Shown here: positions 1 through 12,179 of the stretch, one piece after another
How the letters are laid out: the number at the start of each line of letters is the position of its first letter
How positions within the stretch are numbered: the stretch's first letter is position 1
DNA from: Staphylotrichum longicolle
Taxonomy: Eukaryota; Ascomycota; Sordariomycetes; Sordariales; Chaetomiaceae
DNA: 64,000 nt
Reading direction: 5' to 3'
Assembly: GCA_019096155.1 (NCBI GenBank)
Contig: JAHCVI010000001.1
Coordinates: 10,478,001 to 10,542,000, forward strand
The notes under the pieces: model-generated
What the model was told of the DNA's origin: nothing
The model's database searches: none
What the model saw: only the letters and a program-made list of their open reading frames with translations
Made by a program: the position numbers and the translations under genes

Positions 1-3000
1 AGAAGGGGAGGCAAGCGAGGAGGGAATTCTGTGCGTCCCACGGGAATAGACTTGGTGGCGTATCGGGAGTGTGCCGCTCATACTAGATTCGCCGACACCT
101 ACGGTACTATTACATCTCGCTCCGCAACGAGAGAGCCCTCTGGCGGCCCAGACTACTTGGCCAAGAGGAGTTCCTGAAGGGTAGGGGGTTCCTCACCATA
201 CTTACCTGACCTTGGCCGGGTTAAGGGGTTGCCACACGAGAGCGCAGGGCATCAAGGGGCTCAAAAGGTATTCCTTTCCCATCTCTCCTGTATTTTTTTT
301 CTCTCGTGGCTGCGGCAGCCGAGGAGCCTGTGTCTTTTCATTTGTCGTCCTGTACCACTAGAGTCTATTGCATGAAGAGCCAATCAAAGCAAATTACCCG
401 ATCCCGATTTTGCCAATCATGGCCGCCATCACATTCCGTTCGAGTTGTGTGTTGTTGAGACATACATACCCGCCTCGTCGCTCGTCAACATATCGTTACC
501 GATCTAGTTAGTCCAGCCCTTACTGGTCATCCCTACCCTGGCGCTCTTGCAGTCTGGCTACATGACCACTGACCAACCAGAGGGGCAGGTGATTGGGACC
601 CCGAGCGGGATGGGGTCGTGGTGCAGGCTTTCTCTGAGACCTGCCCCCATGCGAGACACGAGCAGCCATGCTGGTGTGTGCGTGTGGCCTTGGGATCTCT
701 GGGGGGTTTTCGTGAGTCGTGAGCACGCCGGCAGAATGGATCGATGGCAGGACGCAACCTGACAATGTGTGGGGTGTCGGTTGATGCCGGGATTAGGGTG
801 AGAACATGGGGCATCACGGGGTGGGGGAGGAGGGCTGAGTCTGGGGCAACGGGGTCATCCACTCCTGTGTCTGAGACCAACACGAGCGAGGGAAGTTTCA
901 AGGCACTGAGACCAAGTGAGTGACAGCCTTGGGTTGTGTTCTTCCCTTCTTCTCCGGATGCACTCTGCACCGTGGCGTGGGCTTGGCCGCCGTTCGATCC
1001 TCCCCCCTCGCTTTCGAACTGCATGGCGGGCTCAAAACCCGGCCCCCTATTCCGCCAGTCTCTCCTTTCACCCCATCTTCTCAGGGTCGTATTGTAGAGC
1101 TGGAGATGCAGATGCAGTTGGACCCTCTTGCAGGTCTCACTTTACCCTTTTCGGGGAGTCCGTTATAGCGCGGCCGCTGCTGCTGGCCGGGCGAGGGTGC
1201 AGCCGTTTGGCTGCTCCTGTGTCTTGCTTGATGCTCTGCTTTTGGTCCCGGATCATTGCGCTGGTCTCACCTCATTGCGCTAATGTGCCCGTGGCGTGCG
1301 GGTGAGCATTGCTGTTTCCGGGGCTGTGTTTCATAGGGCAGATGCTCCCTCCCTCGGTACAAGTGATGCCATCGTGAACACCCAGCTCGCCTCGTTCTGG
1401 TGGAAGGGGTTGGGGCCCGATGGCCGATTTCTGCGTGCAGACGGCGATCATCTACGCCATGTGAATGCTGTACGCAAAGAACATCCATCTGCCCTTCCCC
1501 CGAGCTGAGCTACTTCGCTTGGGCAGAATATGCGAGGTACTCCTCAGGAGAGAAGGGGCGTCAGACGCCCGGCAGAACTCGTACCCCTAACTTCCCGATT
1601 TCCGGTTGCGGCAATGGTCTCATGACCCCCAATCGGGTCAGGATATCGCCATCCATGCATCTGGATGTATACACTCACATACAGACATTGTGTTACATTC
1701 ATCGGCTGGCCTGCTTCGCCTCCTTCCCAGTCCCCATGGGGGACAGCTTGGTTTGGTCATTCTCCTGGCTCTATCCAGGGTCGGATGCCTCCTGCTTTTA
1801 CCTTGCTGCTACTTCCCTGTGATTGCCTTCCACGGCTGGCAGTGTGACGCAGAGTCGAACTCAAGGAGCTGACCCATACAACCGGGGCTTTCTGTCCTTG
1901 GGATAATGTGGACCCATCACTCAGCCAAACATCCTACAAAGGTACCAAGAAGGAAGAACAGCCTTCGATAAAAGTTCAAACAACCTCTGGCTCCTGACAC
2001 AGCGGAAAGACACATCATGCCTTGTCATCCAAGCCTTCAAACGAAGAGTTCTATTTGAAGCACTAGCAGTTGACTGATGGACGTTGGCTATCACAAGCCC
2101 TCCAACTTCTTAGCCTGTATACATGTGGCGGGATTGCGATCGAGAACCATCGGTGACATCAAGTGACCCAACATATCCACCGCCGGTTTGCTTCCGGATG
2201 CAAAACAAGCATGCACGACGGGATACAACACCCTTCCCTAGCGTCTTCACACACAAATCCCCCGCCCCCGTTGGTCAGCCCCTGGCCATTGGCCACTCGC
2301 GGAAACCCCCGATCAGCCAAGGCAATGTTAGGCTGGTCACTGCCGAGGACGTTATCGTGACAAGATGGCAGGGTGTGACCAGATTTTTGCAGGAAGCCAG
2401 ATGTTGACATGTGCAGGCTGAGTCTGCAATGGCTGGCCACCGGGTCTGCCTAGGCGCCCCCCCAAACCGGCGCTTTACTGCAACAGTGCGCGGTCGGTAT
2501 GTAAGGTCCGACCCGCATCCTGGTAACTGCCAACCGCAGCGGGTTTTCGCGCAGCCTCAATGCTCGATATCACTCGGATCCCCCACAGCAACCGGGCCAG
2601 CGAGTCTGACTCCGCCCCCACCGCCCCGCAGTTGAAACCGGACAGTCTGCTGGTCAACGTCCTAGGTGTTGAACTCAACTGGCGGGATCGACGTGGCCAG
2701 GCTCAGCATCGAGGGCACAACCGCCAAGAAGCGTCGGTGTCGGGCGGTGTAATCTCAATGGCTGACATGCGGGTCCCGGTCGAGGTTGGTTTCCCATCCA
2801 AAAGCGTAGGTGGCGGCAAACGGAGGCGAAAGCTGTGAGGGCGCCTTCTCCGACTGTAGCGGCTGTAGCGGCGTTGCGATTCCTCTTCAGGCCTGACGCG
2901 GTCGGGTCCTAGGCGGGTTGCGGGCTGCATGATTGTCTGCCCTGTTGTTGGGAGGGGGAAAATCGTTAATGGGCCAGCAAACAGTGAAGCTGTGGAAATG

Positions 3001-3150
3001 GGAAATCCAATGGTTTGGAGCAAACCAGCCCCGGCACAGCGTCAAGGATACGACCGACGTGCCGGGCGGAATGGCTACCCGATCATCGGCGTGGGCTCTG
3101 TGTGCCTTGATCTTGCTAGGCCAGGTGATGACACCAAGAACGAGCCAGAC
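1..3150. other. Intergenic, no gene supported
   Basis: I see no gene here. The open frames on both strands are short, overlap one another, lack plausible intron structure and do not resemble any family I recognise. They are what GC-rich non-coding DNA gives by chance. No tRNA-like A/B boxes and no 5S rRNA were seen. The right end is the 3' flank of the LaeA-like gene. Confidence 0.6.
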
Positions 3151-4471
3151 TCACCGTGGCTTTCTGGCTGTGAAGACATGCCTAGGACCGGTCAGCGATG
3201 TTCCGCGCCATCGTGGCTGCGTTGGACAAGTAGCAGCTTGCAGGTTTGTGGAAACTTACAAAGTGCAGTAAACATGCACGCTATTGCTGTAAACCTCGTG
3301 CCTGACCTTTTCGGACAGTTCGTAAACCTCGGCCGGGGTCCGCCCATGGCCTCGACCCAACGGGGCCAGGGTGAGGGGCTGGTAGGTTTGACGCATTCCG
3401 AGGTTGAACCACCGGCCAATGTCCCTCAGGTGCGCATCTCGAGACCAGCCGTTGAGAGGCAACTGGATGCACTGCTCCTCGATGTCGACGAAGCCGGCAT
3501 CTGCCAATCGCCGCTTGGTGAGTTCGACGTCCATGCGCATCGGACGCCCAAAGCTATCCATGGCGTCCAGAAGCTCATTTGCCCACTGCACCACGTAAGA
3601 GTCCCGCGGGATAACTCCGCCTTCAAAACGAGGGTTCCAGTCTATCTCGACCTGCTCGAGATAGCCGTAGTATGGTTTCAGATGTCTTCAACAAGTGTCA
3701 ACAACACGCGTCTAACCGTTGGGAGGGGGCTCACCTGAAGATCTCGGCGTAAACTCTCGGCCAGTTACCGATACTGCCATTGAGTGTGCGCATATGAATG
3801 AGATCCCATGAATTAGGTTCAAGATCTTGCCACCGGTCTTCTATGTCCTTCTGCAGGAAGCTCATATTGGCGGGGATGCTGGGATGAATTAGCATGGCCA
3901 CCAACTGGCAGGAGACGGCGAGACTGACAACTCGGGCTGGATGTAGTTCAGATCAATGCCCACATGGACGCCACCAGGATATTTGCTATTCGACATTGTG
4001 AGGTTAGAATGCCGCGTCCTCATAGAATGGACAGGAGAAACTCACTCAGCCATGTCAATCCCCCAGATGCCAGTACCGCAACCCAGATCCAGGATCCGAG
4101 GGTTTTCCTTGTTGTGGATGGGAGCGCTATGAAGAGCATCTTTGCGGGCAACAAGAAAGATCTTGTGGAAAACGTCGAGTCTCTCACACTCGGACTGGTT
4201 TCAAAGTCAGCTTCACGAGTCGCCAAGGGGTGGATGGTCACCTGAAAGAATGCTACAGCGGGCTCACCTCGTCGATGGGAAACATGTACTTTCCCTTTTT
4301 GTACGTGCCATACCACCGGCCATTCTCGTGATAGACCTCTTGGTAGGTCCGGTGTGCTGGAGGTCCATGGCCTCTGCGAGTAGAAATGATCAGTCCTCCG
4401 TGGGCTGGTCCTCAAGGGTGCAGGTCTCAAACTTACATAGGGCTTCTGTACGGCTGCGAATCCATTGCCAT
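3151..4471 (-). CDS. lae1: LaeA/LAE1-like SAM-dependent methyltransferase, 7 exons
   Basis: This is a putative nuclear S-adenosylmethionine-dependent methyltransferase of the LaeA (velvet complex) family, a global regulator of secondary metabolism and development. My exon model on the minus strand is 4471-4437, 4373-4268, 4194-4046, 3985-3932, 3878-3735, 3685-3260 and 3181-3151. All introns are GT..AG, 49-78 bases long, and the phases agree. The product is 314 residues, slightly short for LaeA. It starts MAMDSQPYRSP, followed by the family-typical segment GRWYGTYKKGKYMFPIDE (about residues 30-47). SAM motif I, ILDLGCGTGIWGIDMA, is at 81-96. The terminal exon supplies the characteristic ending YCTLHVFTARKPR, which a naive reading of exon 6 misses because its stop lies inside a perfect GTAAGT donor. 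Paralogous LaeA-like methyltransferases (Llm proteins) exist, so true LaeA orthology is likely but not proven. The 5.4 kb upstream is gene-free. Confidence 0.85.
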
Positions 4472-7400
4472 TGTCGGGCAGGAGGGGGACAAACGCGAGA
4501 TGCTGAAGGGGTTTTCATGGACAATGGCCGAAGGGTTTCCGACTAAGGAAGACGAGGGGCGACTATCACAAGCGATGTCAGGAGGCTTCTCGGGTCTTGG
4601 CTTGGGTCCTGGTGAGGCTAGTAAAGCTCATCCAGCAGAGTGTGTGTGTGTGTGTGTATTGTTTGGTGTGCTGCCCAACAAACCAACGACGGGTGTGCGC
4701 AAGGACAGAAGGAGGCGCAACAAGAGGTGCACAGAAATCTGCCATCAAAAACACGAAACGTGCTGCAGGAGTCGGCAACGAGTACGACTGGGCACCAGGG
4801 CCGTCCCGCAGCCTCCCACAAAGCCGGCGGCTGGCGAAGACGAAGAGAACCGGGATGGAACGAGACACCAGATCGTCAGGTGCCCTGCAAAGACGACTCT
4901 TCCCGCAATCGCGGGGCGGGCTGAGCGAGGGCAAGGGAAAAAAGCAAGAATCCACAGACAGCAGTTACTCACCTGTGAAGCTGTGAAGCTATGCGTGCAG
5001 AAGGATTGGTCAAGGACATGCGCGGGCCAGCATTCGATGTGGCCGCAGAGTGGCCAGCCCTCGCGTTATATGATAAGCAGAGCAGAACGCGGTTGCGGTT
5101 GTTGCAGTCGAAATTGCGGTCGAGGTGTGGTCGATGCGGGTGGCTATGGGCCAACGCCCTGTTCGGTTGTGCAGGGTGTGGATCGGGAAGGAAGGGGACA
5201 GCAGCAGGGGCGCCTTTAAAATCCTCGACGTCGCAATGAATGCAGAGCCAGGGTGTCAGAGGAACCCCGGAGAGAAAACTCGGCGTCACCGTAGCATGTA
5301 CGGTGTGTCGACCTGCTAGGTTCTTGTTAAGGTAACGGAGAGCCGTATTTCGAGCGGGCGCAAAGTCCGGGACGCGCTGGTTGATGTCAAGTCCCCTCGC
5401 TGTGGTCGGGGGTCTCGAGGCTAAGGGCGCCTAGCACCAGAGAATTACCGCCCGCCCGCCAGACAAGGCAGGCAGCTCCCCAGGTAGGGTGTGAGACCCA
5501 GGGTACAGGGTTTGGCGGGATTCGACCAGAAGAGGGTGGGAACCGAGCTGCCGTGTGGGGTTGCCGTCCTGGGCAGGGAGGCTGGTTGGGCGGAAGGTGC
5601 TGCGTCCGAAACTCGCAGCGTGGGAAGGAAAGCACATCCTCGACTCGCATCGTTTGGGGACCCGGCGCGCTTTGAAGAAGAGCGCTGTTTTGCTTCTGCC
5701 CTTTGAACCGTCCCAAAGGCTCGGGTTCGTTTCCAGCCAGGGCCCCCATCACAAGGCCTTTCCGTCCTAGCTCCCGCTCCCGCTCTTCCGTATCCGGCGC
5801 TGGCCAGTGCCAAACCAGAAATTGGACACAGCCCTTGGAGGGCTGTGCCATGGTCGAGGACGGGCACATAATACCCACCGCGTCGCCCGTCTTCCCTGCT
5901 GCATGAAACACCGTTTCAAGAGCCATGTCTAATAACAATCCTTCCCGACCAACTCTCGCTACTGTGGGATGAGGTATGAATACTTCGTACTGTCGCTGCA
6001 AGCAGACCCGCCTTCGCAGATTGCCGCCCAAAAGGCCATCCAACTGCGTCATCTCACGACTGCCCGGGGCCAAAGGGTACGAAACGACCCGCCCGCACAG
6101 TAAGATTCACACAACCTAGGCGGCCCTCGCTGCTCAGCGGGCCATCTGCATCGCCTGGCAAGGGCAAAGACGGGTGAGCCATGTGGCCGGCAGTTTGCAA
6201 AAAGAGGAATCCGGAGGGTCGGCCGCCACCTGGTCGCCGTCCACACCAAATCGCACCTTAACACTGTACCATCTAACTCGTCATCGCCAGCACCTGGCCT
6301 CGATCTAGTCAGTCCCTGCGTTGACCAACGGCTGCGACGTTCCGTTTTCTCTCACGGCTCCGTTGAGTGCTGCTTCCATCTGCCGATGTGTCTTGGACCT
6401 TTTCCAGTCCCTTGTCTAGCGCCCATTGAGCGAAGACGAGCTCCAAGGATCAGGAAATTTCGCCGAGGAGCAAGCCTGGGCTGCCGTGTGTGGGATGCGG
6501 CCATGAGCGATTCACACAGTGGCTTGCACTGGCTTGTGACCAAATGCGTGGCGGCTAGACAAAGTTGGATGTCGGCTCCAAGCTGTCGGGTCATCAAATT
6601 AACGTCGGTCAAAGACCACACCACTGAAGACACACCCAATCAGAGCGGGGAGAGGGAGGGCAGGAGAGAGCGACACCAACGAGGCAGTGCCTCTGGAGAT
6701 TAATGGCACGTCGTGCTGACAGACCTGACCCTGACGGCTACACCGCTGCTTGTCGTGCTCCTCGGCCACACGCCTTGTTCGTGGCCACGGTTTGGGAGCA
6801 TCATGGCTCAAGACAGCACGACACAGAAGTGACTGCCTTGGGTTGAGGAAGGACAGATTGGGGCCTGGAAGTCTGAATGTTAAGTGGGTCCAGCCAACCT
6901 CTTCTGGAAGGCACGGCCCTTGTGTCCGAACACAAAAGCAACTTGAAGAAGATTGACGTGCTCTAGCGCGCACCATGTGATGGAGACCAGCGGCTCTGTC
7001 TTTCTCTCTCCCTCTCTCTGGCCGAGTCTTCTCCCCTCCCCCAACCCGGTCTTGAGCGTCCACAAGTGTGGTTGCTGGAAAGTCGGACGCGAAAACGAGC
7101 AACGCTATTTTCTGACCGCGCGAGGTTAGAAGGCATCAAGACCCACGGACTCCAACCAATGTCCTTCTGCTGTCAGCGCCAACCGCGCAAAAAGACCCAG
7201 CACAGGAAAACCACCTGGGCACATCAGGGACAGATTTGGGAGAGGGGACGCCATGATGCACCCCGCCAATAGTCACCTCCCTGGTTCGAAAACAGCCCCA
7301 CGGACCGGAGAGCCCTTGCAGGGCCATTGAGAGGCCTAGTTATCCGAGGCTCTTGTCAGGAAACGAAGCGAGACCATGCGGTGCGGGGGCATCCATCATG

Positions 7401-9829
7401 CGACCAACGGCAGCTGGACCATTCCCGGTTCTCCTTTGTTTTGACGGCAGGCTGTTGTTCTCGCTGACCCAAGGATCAGGAAGGAACCGAACCCCAGCAT
7501 CAAACCGCGCCAACCCAGCTGCTCACCACGCCAAGCAGGGCATCCTGGAGTCAGCCGCCCCCGCCATTCGCCAGAGCTTCCCGACACTTCGGGACGCCCC
7601 GCTTTTGGTGTTGCTGGTGCCAACATGCGACACAGACTTTCCCTCGTTGGGCATCCCTAACGGAACAACACCGCTTTGCCAAATTGCGATGCCCCGCCTC
7701 CACGGGCTTTGCTGCTGGCGTTGGAGGAGCTCCTCGGCGATCGAGAAAGCTCAAACCCGTTTTCAAACAAGTCCCGTGGAGGTTCCCTCCTGCCTTCCAG
7801 GCTCCCAGCCTAGACATCTAGGGGTCACCCGTCGGTTGCCCGCGTTTTCATGTCACGACAGCTCGGTGATGATGGAGCCTGACGTCGCCTGGCTGACTGG
7901 CGTTTCATGCGGGACCACAGTTCCAGCCCCGTTGCGCAGCCTGCATCAAGCCGCCATCCATGACAGGGGTTTGAAAGGGGAAAGTCGACAAAGGACACCC
8001 AGATGAATGCAGAAAGTCAGGCGAGGGCAGACTTTTGCACCTCCGAGTTCCATTTGCGCATCAAGCCAGGTGGCTGGCCGCCTTTGCGATCCATGCCTGG
8101 AGGCTCTTTTGCCCGTTCTCTGTCTCCTTTGTGCCACCACACCACCGTTTCCATCCCTTGCACTCCCACCCCGGAACCTTAGGGCGGCAATGGGCCCCGT
8201 CTCGAAATCGAGAAAGGACACACCCCATTCCCGACACAGGCTGATGCCCTGCAGTCCGGAATAAGCGTCTTGGCTGCAGAGAAGGTCCTTCAAACGACTA
8301 GCACCGCAGTTCAGGACGAACCACAAAGCGACGGACATGTAAGTCGGATTACCCGCACGTCGGACATTGTGCACATCAGCAACCCACGGCGCGGGATGTG
8401 AGGCGGTGTGTAAACAGCAGCCGACCAACATTCGTACCCATCTTCATCTTGTAGCGAGGGCATGGAGTTACGTACCACAGCCGGCCGGCTGGGAATGGTG
8501 TGTGTCCTCGACCCCTCCCGAAGCTAGATCATGCAGGGGTTTTCCCAAGTACCAACCTGCTGGGACCCCGGCTGCACTCGCTTTGACCAGCAAGCTCGAC
8601 CCGAACTCGGAGGGTCCCGGATGGAGAGCCGACATCCCACCGAGAACCAACGACCCAACCGTTGTCATGGATGTTTGGCTGACCGCCAGAACGACAAGCG
8701 GCTGCCCAACAAAAGCCGACACACAGGACATGGAGGAGCCCACTCCATTCCGCGGATTGGACGGGTCGCACTCCCAATCTGCCAGATTCGGGGCACAAAG
8801 ATGACATGCTGTGCGACGTCGGTGGGGGAAGGCTATTTTGACGATGGGGGTGGTTGTCGGTTGTCTGGTGTCGATGTTCGCAGCTCGACCAGCATGGTTT
8901 GTACACCAAGCTTTACGTGTACGAATGAACTACCAGAACCGGGGCCATCCACGCCAGATATGCATGACTTACGTGTTACTCGCACTTGGGTAGGATCAGG
9001 ATTACTTGCTGGCAGGGGGTTCTGTTAGATTGCTGTGTAAAGGAAAGGATTTGGTACCCCCACAAACAGGAGAGTGGGACAGTCAGGACCAGACGAACAC
9101 CGCTGCACAGTACTTTGGGAAGATGACGGTTGTCACCAGGCCGCTGCCATTGACTTGTCTATGCTACATCCTGCGAGTCGAATCTGGACAATGTCTGGCC
9201 GAGGGAGGTGAGGACTCCTCTCTCGGCCATTAGCCACGGCGCCTCTGGGGAAAAAGGGATATGAAGGGCATCTTATTATGTGTGGTCCAGGGACAAGGCC
9301 TGAGTAGTCCAGAGAAATCCCAAACATCAAAACATTGTTGAGTAACCTGCCTAGAACGGTAGGTACCAGATTACCAGACGGCTGCCTTGGGTGGTGATGT
9401 CCGCCTGGGGTGGCTCCGAGCTCCAGGACGGACAGATGAACCACCTCCAGATTCCAACAGGGCATTTCAATGGACATTGTCCACGGAATGAATGGAAGCA
9501 GAAAATAATAGGGTGAATTTCTCTCCGCTGTTTATTGGTCTTACTTGGTCATCAGAAATGTTGGCACGGATAGAGAGTGGATGGTGGCATCCTAGAAGAA
9601 TGAAAAGGAGTCGACTTCGATCTCTTACTGTCTACACTCTATCGGTGCACGCCGGTCTGATGATACTCCGAGACATGTAGCCTTACCAAATTCAAACAGC
9701 CAGCCCATATACCCAGCCACCGTAGATTTGACAAAAACGCGACAAAATCCACATCTCCTCCTTGGCCCAGATAATAGGTCAACTACGTGCATAACGCGCG
9801 CCAGTCTTTCGCAGCTCCATTTGATGAAG
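4472..9829. other. 5.4-kb gene-free region upstream of the LaeA-like gene
   Basis: No gene is supportable. The longest open frames (5387-6073 minus, 7353-8006 plus) have no family resemblance, and overlapping frames of similar length occur on the other strand. The left end should hold the promoter and 5' leader of the LaeA-like gene. The right end is the 3' flank of the nicotinate phosphoribosyltransferase gene. A dinucleotide repeat lies at 4640-4657. Non-coding transcripts cannot be excluded from sequence. Confidence 0.55.
4640..4657. repeat. (GT)9 microsatellite
   Basis: Nine uninterrupted GT units lie about 170 bases upstream of the inferred LaeA-like start codon, so probably in its 5' leader or promoter. 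On the coding strand the tract reads (AC)9. Confidence 0.95.
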
Positions 9830-11335
9830 CTAGGGCTTGACGGTGTCCTCCTCGCGGCCCCATCTGGCTGTCTCATCACCGCCCTCCCATGCCTTCTCGA
9901 CATAGCCCAACTCGTGCTTTACCCTTTCAACCGTCGCCTTGTCTCCGGTGTTCTTTCCGATGTTGTCACTATCGCAGTGTTAGCTCCACCCGGTGGCAGG
10001 TCCAAAAACGCTCCCAGGCCCGTCTCACCTAATCTTGATGGCCGGATTCCCGTTTGCCGAGCTGATCTTTATGACGATGTTGAGCGGCGTCGATTTCTTT
10101 CCAGTCTTGGTGCTGACAAAATCGTTGGTGAGGAAGGTTCCGACACCAAAGGTGGGCTGGAAACCAGCTTCTTCCGAGACAAGCTTGTATTCCAGGCAGC
10201 GGTCAATGTTCAAAGAATCGGAGAACACGATAACCTTCTTGTCACTGATCCGCTGCTCGTCGTAGAACTTGCGCATGATCTTGACAAAGGTCTTTGGGTC
10301 TCCCGAATCCTGCCTGACACCGGTGAAGACATCGGCGTACGTCTGGTTGGCCTTCTGCTTGACCTCTCCCGAAGGCGAGATTGAGATGAAAGAGTCGGCA
10401 ACGCTCGGCTTCCTCGCGGTCACCGGGGAGGGCTCTCCCAGATACTTGATGGGCTTGCTGAAGGCATTCAGGAACTCGGGGGTCCCAAACGTGTCGGTTA
10501 GTGCGATGCCGAGCACCCCTTCCCCGAAGCAGCCAACCCAGCGGCACAGCGCTTCCTCAGTTGCCTGGCGGTAGTCGCCGACGATAGCAGCGGTACCCAT
10601 AAACCACTCGTGGGCTACAGTGCCGACGGGAGGGATGTTGAACCGCATGGCCAAGTGGACGTTGCTGGTCCCAGAGAGCTTTCCAGACAGGCCACGCTTC
10701 TCGGCCTCCTTGCTGGCCTTGGTGAGGCCTCTAAACACCAAGGCTTGGGTGTGGTAGTCTCGCCGGCGGCGGGTGCCGAACTCGGAGAAGACGCACCCAG
10801 CCTCCAGCAAGCGCATACCCTTCTCAAATGCTTGCTCTTCCTGGCCCTCATACGTCCAGTCCGGCTCCATGAACTTGAAGTAGGCTTCCGAAGTCAGGGC
10901 GAGGAGTGGGATCTCATAGAGAATCGTGTCGACCCATGAGCCGCTGATCTTGATATCCAAATCTCCAATATCCGCTTCGGCACCGGTGTCATCACCCACC
11001 GGCAGGAAAGTCAGGACGACCTGATCTCTCGGCCGGAGGCGAAACTCGGAGAGGAAGTCCAGATAGGCGGGTGTTAGGTACGGGCAGTGCTCTTGCAAAT
11101 AGTGCAGTTCATCGGTAGAGAGAGAAATGTTGCCGAGCTTCCTGACTTGGTCCTCTAGCCAGTGGAAAGCCTTGCGGGAGAGTTTCTTTTCCGGTGTACG
11201 GTTGGTGAACTTGTACGTGACCGGAACATCCTTGTAGTACTTCAAGACGGCACACTGCATCGTCAACTTGTACAAGTCCGTGTCCAGAAAGGAGATGACA
11301 CCCTCCGGGTAGGGCGAAGAGCTGTTGAAATCCAT
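9830..11335 (-). CDS. npt1: Nicotinate phosphoribosyltransferase (NPT1)
   Basis: This enzyme makes nicotinate mononucleotide from nicotinate and PRPP in the Preiss-Handler NAD salvage pathway, coupled to ATP hydrolysis. There are two exons, 11335-10029 and 9968-9830, joined by a 60-base GT..AG intron. The product is 481 residues, a normal length for the eukaryotic enzyme. The N-terminal LDTDLYKLTMQ is the family hallmark. SGTSNVHLAMRFNIPPVGT is followed by AHEWFMG, whose histidine at about residue 242 matches the histidine phosphorylated in the catalytic cycle. VRQDSGDP and FSDSLN are phosphate-binding segments. The small second exon restores the conserved ending KNTGDKATVERVKHELGY; without the splice the protein would stop right after AIKIR. 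The gene is divergent from UTP4 across an 844-base shared upstream region. Confidence 0.95.
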
Positions 11336-12179
11336 GATGGGAGAGAGCGACAGCCGGAACTGGGAAAGACTTGAAGGCGCCTGATCTCGTGAGCTGAAAC
11401 GGCGCCGATGACTCTTTCAGCTTTCTTCAATTTCGCGTTGACTGTCGCAGAAATGCCAAGCAGAGCGAAAGATAATCACGGGCTGAGATTTTGTTGCTCC
11501 CGGGTTCCGGGATGCAGGCGATGGTACGCGTTTGTGCAACGGTTCCGGTGACGTCGGGGAGAGTTGATGTCTTGCCAGAACAGACAAACGCGCAGCGACT
11601 GTTGGGTTGGGTGTGGAGACTCGTACGAGACAATCGCAACCGCGGACTCAGAAGCTGACTGAACCGTCAAAGTTGGTTAGAGAGGAGCCGTTCCTGCGAG
11701 TCTCGGGTTTCAGAGTTCGACCAAAAAGTATGTCTTTTCTTGAAATAGAAACAACTGGGGATCCAAATATTCTTTGACATGTAAGTCCAATCATTCAGAT
11801 AGAATATAACCGGGTGTCAGTGACGGCAGAAGCCAAACTGGGAACCCTACTGTCGGGGCCATCCTGTGCATTCCGTTCAAAGCGCGGGGTCCAGTGCAAT
11901 GGCGGGGCAGCTTCTGTGAGGACAGAGCCTTTGCGATGGGACAAGAAACTCACTGGCAACAGCTGTAAAGTGCCTTATTTTTTGTGGGCCAAGCCACTTG
12001 TTTCAGCGGCCCATCCACCGCCACGCACGGACCATAGCTTATTCGCTGACCGACTTCCCTCCAAAAAAAGTTTGGAGCCGGCAGAAAAAAAAAGAGTCGA
12101 CAGTCGCTCCCGAGTCGCAGACAGCAGGAAACACGGATCCAACGCCCCCCCGCGACGCAGGGCTGACAACACCGGAACC
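11336..12179. promoter_or_regulatory. Shared upstream region of NPT1 and UTP4
   Basis: This 844-base divergent intergenic region must carry both promoters. No TATA-like element of note was recognised. There is an AT-richer patch at about 11,720-11,820. The codons open upstream of the UTP4 ATG (from about 11,814) look non-homologous, so I place the UTP4 start at 12,180. Confidence 0.6.

Noticed and set aside
2929..3738. 269-codon plus-strand frame overlapping the LaeA-like gene
   Set aside because: It is the antisense shadow of exons 6 and 7 of the methyltransferase.
7353..8006. 217-codon plus-strand open frame
   Set aside because: The composition looks random, overlapping frames exist on the other strand, and there is no recognisable motif.
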